Of a stretch of 36,426 nucleotides of DNA, positions 16,727 to 23,661 are shown piece after piece; positions within the stretch are counted from its first letter, which is position 1; each line of letters opens with the position of its first letter. The notes under the pieces were generated by a model. That model had not been told where the DNA came from and made no database searches. It was given only the letters and a program-made list of their open reading frames with translations. Source of the stretch: DATLYH01 sp035575035 (GTDB taxonomy: Bacteria > Planctomycetota > Planctomycetia > Gemmatales > Gemmataceae); NCBI GenBank assembly GCA_035575035.1, contig DATLYH010000128.1:1-36426 (forward strand), written 5' to 3'. A program made the position numbers and the translations under genes.

Positions 16727-16750
16727 GTATGATGACCTCCGGGTTCATAC
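16727..16750. promoter_or_regulatory. NikR-box-like inverted repeat upstream of the DUF4198-cbiM genes
   Basis: GTATGA at 16727-16732 and TCATAC at 16745-16750 are exact matches to the two half-sites of the E. coli NikR operator, but separated by 12 nt rather than the 16 nt of E. coli. The left half overlaps a possible -10 hexamer TATGAT (16728-16733). It lies 27 nt before the start codon of a nickel/cobalt-uptake gene pair, where a nickel-responsive repressor would be expected. No nikR gene is in the window. Confidence 0.5.
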
Positions 16751-16776
16751 CGCGCCCGCTTCTACGGAGGACCACC

Positions 16777-17571
16777 ATGCGCTCTCGGATTCCCGTGACG
16801 CTGCCTCTGCTTCTGCTCGGCCTGACCGCTCCCGCGGCGTGGGGGCACTTCAACATGCTGCTCCCCGACCGGCACTCGGTCAAGCGCGGCGAGACAGTCA
16901 CCTTCACCTACCAGTGGGGCCATCCCTTCGAGCACCAACTGTTCGATGCACCGGCCCCCCAGGAACTCTGGGCCTTCGCGCCCGACAGCAAACGGATCGA
17001 CTTACTCACGTCGCTGGAGAAGATCACGGTGCCCGGCGACGAGGGCAAGCAGGTCACCGCCTACCGCTTCCGCTTCACTCCCGAGCAGCGCGGCGATTAC
17101 ATCTTCTTCCTGCGCCCGCCACCCATCTGGATGGAGGAAGACAAGGAGTTCCTTCAGGATACCGTCAAGGTGGTGCTGCACGTGCAGACCCAGAAGGGCT
17201 GGGCCCACGGTGTCGGCGGGTTTGAACTCGTCCCCCTCACGCGGCCCTACGGGCTGGAGCCCGGCATGGTGTTTCAGGCACAGGTAACGTTTGCCGACAA
17301 GCCCCTGGCCGGGCCTCTGGTCGAGATCGAGCGCTACAACCCAACCCCGCCGAAAGAGCTGCCACCCGACGAACACATCACGCGCGCGGTCAAGGCCGAC
17401 CCGAACGGCGTCGTGACCTGCACCCTGACCGAACCCGGTTGGTGGGGCTTGACCGCCAACTTTGTCAGCACCACCAAGGAGTACCGGGACGGCAAAGGCT
17501 ATCCGCTGCGCTATCGCTCCACCCTGTGGGTCTTCGTGGATGAGAAGGTCGCGCCCCGCCCGGAGAAGTAA
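16777..17571 (+). CDS. DUF4198 periplasmic protein (Ni/Co uptake accessory)
   Basis: A 264-aa exported protein. A clear signal peptide (LPLLLLGLTAPAAWG) is followed at once by HFNMLLPDRHSVKRGE, the characteristic DUF4198 start in which the His after the cleavage site is thought to bind metal. The rest is a beta-rich domain with VTFTYQWGHPFEHQ and a second Ig-like half from about residue 150. DUF4198 proteins commonly accompany or fuse to nickel/cobalt ECF-type transporters (NikK-like). GGAGG at 16766-16770 with 6-nt spacing fixes the ATG at 16777. cbiM follows after 26 nt. Expression may be controlled by the inverted repeat at 16727-16750. Confidence 0.9.
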   Translation: MRSRIPVTLPLLLLGLTAPAAWGHFNMLLPDRHSVKRGETVTFTYQWGHPFEHQLFDAPAPQELWAFAPDSKRIDLLTSLEKITVPGDEGKQVTAYRFRFTPEQRGDYIFFLRPPPIWMEEDKEFLQDTVKVVLHVQTQKGWAHGVGGFELVPLTRPYGLEPGMVFQAQVTFADKPLAGPLVEIERYNPTPPKELPPDEHITRAVKADPNGVVTCTLTEPGWWGLTANFVSTTKEYRDGKGYPLRYRSTLWVFVDEKVAPRPEK

Positions 17572-17597
17572 CGTCAGCCGAGGAACCTTTCGCTCTC

Positions 17598-18518
17598 ATG
17601 CCGGGCTTCGGTCTCTTCCCTGTCTGGGCCGTTCATATCGCCGACGGCGTGTTGTCCTGGCCGTGGCTGGCCGGCGGCTTCGTCCTCGCCGCCTTGCTGG
17701 CGCTTGTCGGGGCCTGGCGCCTCCGGGACGAGGAGGTCCCGCGCGTGGCGGTGCTGGCGTCGGCGTTCTTCATCGCCTCGCTGATCCATGTGCGCGTTGG
17801 ACCGAGCAGCGTCCACCTGCTGCTCAACGGCCTGGTCGGCGTGGTCCTCGGCCGGCGAGCCGCCCTCGCCATTCCGGTGGGCCTCCTTCTCCAGGCGGTG
17901 TTGATCGGCCATGGCGGCTTCACCACGCTGGGGGTCAACAGCTGTTTGATGGTCCTGCCGGCTCTGCTGGCGGGATTACTATTTGCCGGGCTCTGCCGGC
18001 TGCCCGGGCTGCGGCGGCCGGCCTTCCGGACTGGATTGATCCTGATCACCGCCCCGCTCTGGGCCCTGAGCCTGGTCTACAGCGCCGCATTGCTTGTCAG
18101 CAACCTGCTCCAGGGCCGTCACCTCAGCGCATGGAACACGCTGGACGCGGCGTGGGCCAATCGCATCACGCTGCACCCGGCGATTCTGGCCGCGATTCTG
18201 GCTGCGACCGTGGCCGCCGCCCTGCTGGAGCGGCGGCTGGACCACGCTCCGGAGTTCGCGCTGGGGCTGGTGGTCGGCGAATTGACCGTGCTGGCGACGG
18301 TCCTGCTCAATGCCGTCGTCCTCTGGTTCGGCAGCCTGGAGCCGGAGACAGGGCCGTCCCTGGCGCTGATCCTTTGCGTGCTCCACCTGCCCATCGTCGC
18401 GGTCGAAGGAGTGATCCTGGGGTTCACAGTCAGCTTCCTGGCCCGGGTGAAACCGGCGATGCTAGGCTGGGAGACGGCTGCCGTTGCACGCCATCGGCCG
18501 GTCATGGAAAAAGAATGA
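17598..18518 (+). CDS. cbiM: CbiM-family Ni/Co ECF transporter S-component
   Basis: A 306-aa membrane protein of the CbiM/NikM type. The metal-site motif is AVHIADGVLS at residues 11-20, and the second conserved His is in SSVHLLLNGLVGVVLG (His 73). About seven or eight membrane helices follow. In studied members the motif is the N-terminus itself (MHI-DG), where the free amine and His2 bind Ni or Co. Here it is displaced by 11 residues (MPGFGLFPVWA), and the residue before His is Val encoded by GTT, so no start codon fits there. The C-terminal half (VVGELTVLATVLLNAVVLWFG) matches the family's later helices. No CbiQ, CbiO or CbiN gene is near. Confidence 0.9.
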   Translation: MPGFGLFPVWAVHIADGVLSWPWLAGGFVLAALLALVGAWRLRDEEVPRVAVLASAFFIASLIHVRVGPSSVHLLLNGLVGVVLGRRAALAIPVGLLLQAVLIGHGGFTTLGVNSCLMVLPALLAGLLFAGLCRLPGLRRPAFRTGLILITAPLWALSLVYSAALLVSNLLQGRHLSAWNTLDAAWANRITLHPAILAAILAATVAAALLERRLDHAPEFALGLVVGELTVLATVLLNAVVLWFGSLEPETGPSLALILCVLHLPIVAVEGVILGFTVSFLARVKPAMLGWETAAVARHRPVMEKE

Positions 18519-18528
18519 GCCCCGCGGA

Positions 18529-18636
18529 CACGGGGACACAGGGGGATCGAGTTCGGAAACCGTGGAAACTCGGGATGGGAGTTGGTTGGCCCCTGGAAGA
18601 AGGGACTTCCTCCGGGGCAACCACTGTGTCCCCGTG
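18529..18636. repeat. Spaced inverted repeat between convergent cbiM and WD40 genes
   Basis: CACGGGGACACAG at 18529-18541 is the exact reverse complement of CTGTGTCCCCGTG at 18624-18636, with an 82-nt centre. It fills most of the gap between two convergent genes and might terminate both, although no T-run follows. It also resembles other interspersed palindromes in this window. Confidence 0.65.
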
Positions 18637-18649
18637 CCCGGAGGGCAAA

Positions 18650-20341
18650 TCATCGCGGCAGCGCCCAGAAACGCACCGTCTTGTCCTGCCCCCCGGAGGC
18701 GGCATACCGGCCGTCGGGGGAGACGGCGACGCTGTGGACCCAGCCGGTGTGGCCCTCGTAGCAATACTCCTGTCGGCCGCTGACCACATCCCAGAGACGG
18801 ACTGTGCCGTCATCGCTGCCGGACAGGACGGACAGGCCGTCCGGCGTGAAGACCGCGCAGTTGACCGGCTGGGTGTGTCCCTTGAAGCAGCGCAGCTCCT
18901 CGCCTGTCTCCAGGTCCCACAGCCGGACCGTCTTGTCTTCGCTGGCTGACAGGGCGAATCGGCCGTCCGGGGAGAAGGCCACGCTCCTCACTTCTTTCCG
19001 ATGGCCGCGGCAGCGGCGCAGCTCCGCGCCCGTTTCCAGGTCCCATAGGCGGACCGTCTTGTCAAGGCTGCCCGACAGGGCCTGCCGACCATCGGCCGAG
19101 AAGGCCACGCAGTTGACCCAGAGGAAATGTCCTTGGAAGCAGCGCAGCTCCTTGCCGGTGATCAGGTCCCAGAGCCGGAGCGTGTGGTCATCGCTGCCGG
19201 ACAGGGCCAGGTCGTTGTGGGGCGAGAAGGCTGCACTGAGGACATCCGCCTTGTGCCCTGCCAGGCGGCGTAGCTCGGACGCCGTCTCCAGGTCCCACAA
19301 TCCGAAGTCCCCCTCGTCGGTGCCGCACAGGGCGCGAAGGCCGGCCGGTGAGAAAGTCACGGCATGGACCGGGGCCAGGCCCACGCGGAAGCGGCGCAGC
19401 TCCTGGCCGGTCTCCACGTCCCAGAGCCGGACCGTCCGGCCGTAGCCGCAGGACAGCGCCCGTCGGCCGTCGGGAGAAAACGTTACCCGATAGACCCAGT
19501 CGGTATGCCCCTTCAGGCAGCACACCTCTCCCGCCGGCACCGAGTCGTTCCCTGGCCCTGCCCCAAGGAGAACCAGCACGGCGGTCAGGCCACCGAGCGC
19601 TGCCGTCCCGGCCCCCAGGATGAGCCAACCCCGTCGGCCCCCCGGCAGCCGCGGCCGGAACAGGGCATGCCCCGCAGGTGCCGGCCGATAGAGAAGAAGG
19701 CCCACACAGAAGAAGACCGATGCCAACAGGAAGACATAGGCTCCCTCGGCGGCCACGTGAAGGACGCGCTCGGCCGTCTCGATCCGCTGAAAGACGATGA
19801 ATGCCCCGGTCAGGGCGGCGGCCGCCAGCGCGCAGGGGACGGCGACAGCCTTGCGGATCGGCCGACGACAGAAGAGTTGGATCAGCGGATAGAGGTAAGG
19901 CACCAGCAGAACGAAAGCCCATACCCCGAAACCACTGACCGATATCACCCCGTTGTCAACCCAGTTCAGGAAGAAGGACCCGCCAGCCGCTGCTGCCGCC
20001 AGCAGCATGACGGCCCGGCCCACAGCCCCTCGAATGCGGCCGGCGCGCGGCAACCTCACGGGGCGGGCCGGGACCGAACCGGGCAGCCGGTTAACCGGGA
20101 TGACCTCGGGGGGCGGCCAGGAAGAGGCCAATGGGTCGGCGTCGGGCGCTGGGGCAACCCGGACCATGGTCGGCAACTCTGCCCGCAAGGCGCGGGTTCG
20201 CTCCCTGGGATTGCCAGCGGAAACCAGGGCGAGCGGTCCATTCATCGGAAGTCGGCACGAGGGACAACGGGCCGCTTCGTCGGGCGAAGGGTCAGGAAAT
20301 TCCAGAGCCAACTCACACCGCGGACAGGCGAACAGGGCCAT
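18650..20341 (-). CDS. Zinc-ribbon, membrane-anchored WD40 protein
   Basis: A 563-aa protein. The N-terminus is a zinc ribbon (Cys 6, 9, 26, 29). Residues ~110-260 contain about five hydrophobic helices, and residues ~275-563 form seven WD40 repeats (GH...WV..V.FSPDGR.ALSGS.D.TVRLWD), enough for one closed beta-propeller. WD40 propellers are scaffolds and have no intrinsic catalytic role; the propeller probably faces the periplasm or cytoplasm depending on helix number, which I cannot fix. The ATG at 20341 is preferred to a TTG at 20395. Related planctomycete proteins often carry the propeller on a Ser/Thr kinase; no kinase domain is present here. Confidence 0.9.
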   Translation of the reverse strand: MALFACPRCELALEFPDPSPDEAARCPSCRLPMNGPLALVSAGNPRERTRALRAELPTMVRVAPAPDADPLASSWPPPEVIPVNRLPGSVPARPVRLPRAGRIRGAVGRAVMLLAAAAAGGSFFLNWVDNGVISVSGFGVWAFVLLVPYLYPLIQLFCRRPIRKAVAVPCALAAAALTGAFIVFQRIETAERVLHVAAEGAYVFLLASVFFCVGLLLYRPAPAGHALFRPRLPGGRRGWLILGAGTAALGGLTAVLVLLGAGPGNDSVPAGEVCCLKGHTDWVYRVTFSPDGRRALSCGYGRTVRLWDVETGQELRRFRVGLAPVHAVTFSPAGLRALCGTDEGDFGLWDLETASELRRLAGHKADVLSAAFSPHNDLALSGSDDHTLRLWDLITGKELRCFQGHFLWVNCVAFSADGRQALSGSLDKTVRLWDLETGAELRRCRGHRKEVRSVAFSPDGRFALSASEDKTVRLWDLETGEELRCFKGHTQPVNCAVFTPDGLSVLSGSDDGTVRLWDVVSGRQEYCYEGHTGWVHSVAVSPDGRYAASGGQDKTVRFWALPR

Positions 20342-20722
20342 TAGACCATCCCGGGTTGGAGTGGCAGCGTTGCTTCGTCTCTGTTCTTTTTCCAATCCCT
20401 ACCGGTCCGGCGAACCGGTGCAGCCTAGATGAGCGCGCACAACGGACGGTGTCGGGAGGCGGCATTCTCGACAACAGAGATATCACGGGGATCGTCAGGT
20501 AGTCAGAGAAGCAACGGCTGTGCCAGCGCCAGCGCCAGTTGGCAGGAGCGGCGCAACCATTGGCGAGATAATGAGTAACGGAAGATTATCCCTCCCTGGC
20601 TGGACGGGTTCGACAAAGGGGGTTCGGCCGACGATGGCGAAGAATCGTCCACGAGGGACAATTCTTCGCCAAGAACTGGGAGAGTCGAGGAGACGGCTTT
20701 AACCTTTGGGGCCCCCTCTTTC
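20342..20722. other. Intergenic region between WD40 and DUF1501 genes
   Basis: About 380 nt with no supported gene; short open frames on both strands are of composition type. It holds the strong hairpin at 20635-20671. The promoter of the WD40 gene should lie near 20350-20450, but no convincing -10/-35 pair was found. Confidence 0.5.
20635..20671. terminator. Strong intergenic hairpin downstream of DUF1501 gene
   Basis: TGGCGAAGAAT (20635-20645) pairs perfectly with ATTCTTCGCCA (20661-20671); after one mismatch, GTCC (20647-20650) pairs with GGAC (20656-20659) around a 5-nt loop. It lies about 50 nt after the DUF1501 stop on the minus strand. There is no T-tract, so termination is only one possible role; an RNA processing or stability element is another. 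Confidence 0.55.
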
Positions 20723-22024
20723 TTAGCGGCTTCCGGAATCCCCCAGGAGCTCCCGCACCGGTTCCCGGTCATCCAGCACATGCATCGGCCGCCGGACATG
20801 GTCGGGGATCGTGATGGCTGGGTCGATCCCCAAGTGGCGGTACAGGCATGCCAGGACGTTGCTCGGGGTGTACGGTTTTCCCTTGGCCCGGCCCCCCTGG
20901 GCGTCGGTCTCACCGATCACCTGGCCGACCTTGAACCCGCCGCCGGCGACCACGGCGGCCCCTGCCTCGGGCCAGTGATCGCGGCCGTCGCCCCGCGTGA
21001 TCTTCGGGGCCCGTCCGAACTCGCCCCACATCACTACCGCCACGTCCTTCTCCAGCCCGCGGTCGTACAGGTCGGTGATCAGGGCGTGGAACCCCTGGTC
21101 GAGCTGCGGCAGCTGCTCTCGCATGTCGCGGAAGTTCTTCTCGTGGGTGTCCCAGTCGCCGAGCTTCAACGTCACCACCGAGATGCCGGCCTCGACCAAC
21201 CGCCGGGCCATCAGCAGATGCTCACAGAACTTCCCGTACCGCTCCCGCTCTCGTGCCGGCTCCTTCGACAGGTCGAACGCCTCGCGCACCCGGGGCGACG
21301 TGATCATCTCCAGGGCCCGCTGCGTGTACGCGTCCATCCCCGCCATGCCTCCGGTCTGATCGACTTCACGGCTGAGGGTGTCGAACGCTTGCAGCAGCTG
21401 GCGGCGGTCGCGCAGGCGGTCGAGAGAGACGCCCTTGGCCAGCTTCAGGTTTGCCAGCCCCTCGGCCTTGGGCACAAACGGCCGGTGAGCCGGGCCGGTG
21501 TAGGTCGGGCTTTCGTAGTCGTACAGCCCGGGCTCCTTGTACATCAGACTGACGTAAGGGGGTAGGCCGTCGGTCCGCGGCCGCAAGTAGCTGACGATCG
21601 ACCCAAAGGCAGGGCGTTTGCCGCGGTCGGGGAAGCCGGTGATGATGTAGTGCGGCGTGTGGTCGCCCAGGTCGTTGGACTGGATGCCGCGCAGGATGGC
21701 CAGCTTGTCCATGATCTGGGCCTGCCGGGGCAGGTGCTCGCAGATCTGGATACCGGGCACGTTCGTCGGGATCGGCCGGAACTCGCCGCGGATCTCAGCC
21801 GGGGCCTGCGGCTTCATGTCGTAGCTGTCGATGTGGGACGGCCCCCCGCGCAGCCAGATCATGATCACCGACTTGTTCCGGCCGGCGCCCGGGGCGGCGG
21901 CGCCGCGGAGCCGCAGGACATCGGCCAGCGTGAGACCGGCGAACGCCAGACCGCCGACACGCAGCAGCTCCCGGCGGGTGATTCCGTCACACAACTTGCT
22001 TGCCCGGCCCAGAATGCTTAACAC
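20723..22024 (-). CDS. DUF1501 protein with Tat signal
   Basis: A 433-aa exported protein of the DUF1501 family, a sulfatase/alkaline-phosphatase-like fold greatly expanded in planctomycetes and usually paired there with DUF1549/DUF1553 cytochrome-type proteins (none is adjacent here). The N-terminus has a twin-arginine signal (TRRELLRVGGLAFAGLTLADVL, split here after residue 20 of the motif). Typical motifs are IWLRGGPSHIDSYDMKP, GDWDTHEKNF, VVMWGEFGRAPKI and GRDHWPEAGAAVVAGG. The start is GTG at 22024, preceded by an AGGGGG ribosome-binding sequence. Molecular function is not established; metal-dependent hydrolysis is suggested by fold only. Confidence 0.93.
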   Translation of the reverse strand: MLSILGRASKLCDGITRRELLRVGGLAFAGLTLADVLRLRGAAAPGAGRNKSVIMIWLRGGPSHIDSYDMKPQAPAEIRGEFRPIPTNVPGIQICEHLPRQAQIMDKLAILRGIQSNDLGDHTPHYIITGFPDRGKRPAFGSIVSYLRPRTDGLPPYVSLMYKEPGLYDYESPTYTGPAHRPFVPKAEGLANLKLAKGVSLDRLRDRRQLLQAFDTLSREVDQTGGMAGMDAYTQRALEMITSPRVREAFDLSKEPARERERYGKFCEHLLMARRLVEAGISVVTLKLGDWDTHEKNFRDMREQLPQLDQGFHALITDLYDRGLEKDVAVVMWGEFGRAPKITRGDGRDHWPEAGAAVVAGGGFKVGQVIGETDAQGGRAKGKPYTPSNVLACLYRHLGIDPAITIPDHVRRPMHVLDDREPVRELLGDSGSR

Positions 22025-22555
22025 GGTAATCCCCCTTTCCGGTCAGGCCCTCACCCGCACCTAGAGGAGGGCGGGGAGGAAAGGCCAACTGGTGGTATGG
22101 TTCGCTGGCGCCATCTGCCCAAGAATCGATCGCTTCAGGCGTCGGCTGAACCAGAGAACAATCTTATAGAAGTTCGACGGAGAAGCGACCGGCGGTGTCG
22201 CACTATCGAACAGGGGTGTTCAAAAACCTCACATTCGAGCCGCAAGGCGGCAGCTAACCTCTTCTGGCGGCGCAGGCATAAAAACAATTACATGGAAACG
22301 ACTTTAGTCATGCTGGCCGGAAGAGCGAAAGTTTGCGGCCGGTTGGCACCCCATTCGCTTCTCCTCACACCCGCCTGTTCCTCCTTCTATTCCGGAGCAG
22401 AGAGGAGCCGGCAACTTTCGGCAGCAGCGAGCAGGGCCGGCGGCTCCTGGTCGGGCTTTCCTTCCCGGTGACGCGGCCCTGCCCGCCCCTTCTTCGCCGA
22501 AGTTTTCCTGGGGGACCTCAAGTCCATTGGATCTCCGGATCGCAAGGGCAATGCC
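22025..22555. other. Long sparse region upstream of DUF1501 gene
   Basis: About 530 nt without a supported gene. A GCCGC-AAG-GCGGC hairpin at 22239-22251 is related to the ACGCTAAGCCGC repeats. An AT-rich stretch around 22268-22310 is the most likely promoter zone for the DUF1501 gene. A sigma-54-like GG-N10-GC pattern at 22344-22358 (TTGGCACCCCATTCGC) points to the plus strand, but a single match of this kind is weak evidence. Confidence 0.45.
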
Positions 22556-22900
22556 ATGCTTGCCGCCTCCGCTCTTCGCTCGACTGATCGCCGTTCCTTC
22601 AATCTCGTCGGTGCATCGCCCGGCTCGTCTGCTCGGTTGACCCTCGACCTCTGTGTTCGCACGGTCCGCCCGTCGCTATTGGATCTGCGCTTCTCAGGTG
22701 ATCCCTGGATCGTGGACCGAGGCGCCGGCCCTTACGCGCTTTGCCTGGGCAACTATCCGCTGGCCTGGATCGAGAAATTGTCGCTGGATCTCCCCTCGTT
22801 GAACCGGCTCTTCCACTCTCTGCGGCACCGCCGGCCCCGGCGCCCCCGCCCCAGCAGCGTCCGCTTCGAGAACGTGGCGCAGCCGACCCCGGCCCGCTGA
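22556..22900 (+). CDS. Hypothetical protein, doubtful
   Basis: A 114-aa open frame starting at an ATG with AGGG eight nt upstream. Third codon positions are mostly G or C in the second half, and the stretch SGDPWIVDRGAGPYALCLGN looks protein-like, while the ends are Arg/Ser/Pro-rich. No family is recognised and no gene is adjacent in the same direction. It is the only reasonable coding candidate between 22025 and 23004. Confidence 0.4.
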   Translation: MLAASALRSTDRRSFNLVGASPGSSARLTLDLCVRTVRPSLLDLRFSGDPWIVDRGAGPYALCLGNYPLAWIEKLSLDLPSLNRLFHSLRHRRPRRPRPSSVRFENVAQPTPAR

Positions 22901-22940
22901 GACGACATCACCTGCGCCGCTCGAAATCCCAGGAGTATGA

Positions 22941-22967
22941 CCGGGGCTTCACTGCGCTCAGCCCCGG
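22941..22967. repeat. Intergenic GC-rich palindrome
   Basis: CCGGGGCT (22941-22948) and AGCCCCGG (22960-22967) form a perfect 8-bp stem around an 11-nt loop. It lies 38 nt past the stop of the zinc-ribbon/TM gene on the minus strand, so it may also end that transcript. I recognise the element style as a dispersed planctomycete repeat, but could not count copies. Confidence 0.65.
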
Positions 22968-23004
22968 CTACCCCGGATGCGCAGAATCGCAACCGAGCGA
23001 CTCG

Positions 23005-23478
23005 TTATTTCAGTAGGTAGCCGACCACCAACCCGGCGCCGAAGGCGAAGGCCACAGCCAGGATGGCGGCCACGGCAAGCAGGGTGGCCTTGAGAGGGGT
23101 CAGGACAAGGGCCGGCGGCGCGGCGGTCTGCGATGCTGCCGGCGCAGCCGGGAAGGGTTCGAGGCGGTCAATCTCAAAGGCCGGCTCGGCGTGGGTGCCC
23201 CAGGCACCGGCGGGCGGCGGCTCGACTGCGGCCGGGCCCAGCGGGGCCTGGGCCAGCGCCGGCTGGTGCGGCTCGGCCGACCCTTTGAACAGTTGGTCAA
23301 AGTCGCTGCGCTCGAAGACGGGCTGGTTGGGCGCGGGTGGCGCAGGGGCAACGGCCGGCTCCGGGTTGGGAACCACAACCTGGCCGGCGCACGTCGGACA
23401 GCGAACTACCGTCCCCGCCTTGCGCCGGGCGATGCCCAGGAGCTGATTGCAGTAGACGCAACGAAACCGGATCGGCAT
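23005..23478 (-). CDS. Zinc-ribbon, Ala/Pro-rich, single-TM protein
   Basis: A 157-aa protein. The N-terminus is a compact zinc ribbon (IRFRCVYCNQLLGI then VVRCPTCAGQVVVP), the middle ~80 residues are a low-complexity Ala/Pro linker, and the C-terminus is a single membrane helix (LLAVAAILAVAFAFGAGLVVGYLL). This is a recurrent planctomycete layout of unknown function, probably a tail-anchored protein with a cytoplasmic zinc ribbon. The ATG at 23478 lies directly before the ribbon. It is divergent from the hydrolase-like gene with ~180 nt between them. Confidence 0.85.
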   Translation of the reverse strand: MPIRFRCVYCNQLLGIARRKAGTVVRCPTCAGQVVVPNPEPAVAPAPPAPNQPVFERSDFDQLFKGSAEPHQPALAQAPLGPAAVEPPPAGAWGTHAEPAFEIDRLEPFPAAPAASQTAAPPALVLTPLKATLLAVAAILAVAFAFGAGLVVGYLLK

Positions 23479-23661
23479 GGAGCGACCCCTGATTCCTGAC
23501 TCCTGCTATTCTCTCGCTTTTCCACCCGCTGTTCAACCGTTACTTGACGACTCCGGTCCAGAAGGGACAATACAAGAACCACCCCTCTCCTCCAGGGGAA
23601 GAGGCCGAACCCGGCCCCGCAGGGTAGTCGGTGCTTCTGCGAACGCCAAAGGAGCATGTCC

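Noticed and set aside
16585..16776. Cobalamin riboswitch upstream of the DUF4198-cbiM genes
   Set aside because: No B12-box-like sequence or suitable stem structure is seen; the short NikR-like inverted repeat is a better candidate for control.
20342..20395. Longer WD40 protein starting at the TTG at 20395
   Set aside because: The zinc ribbon begins directly after the ATG at 20341, and the 18 added residues are unlike the rest.
22344..22358. Sigma-54 promoter match
   Set aside because: GG-N10-GC spacing is correct, but a single partial match 200 nt from a doubtful ORF is not enough to call a promoter.
22097..22471. 124-codon plus-strand open frame
   Set aside because: Composition is erratic, it spans a repeat hairpin and the likely promoter zone of the DUF1501 gene, and no motif is visible.
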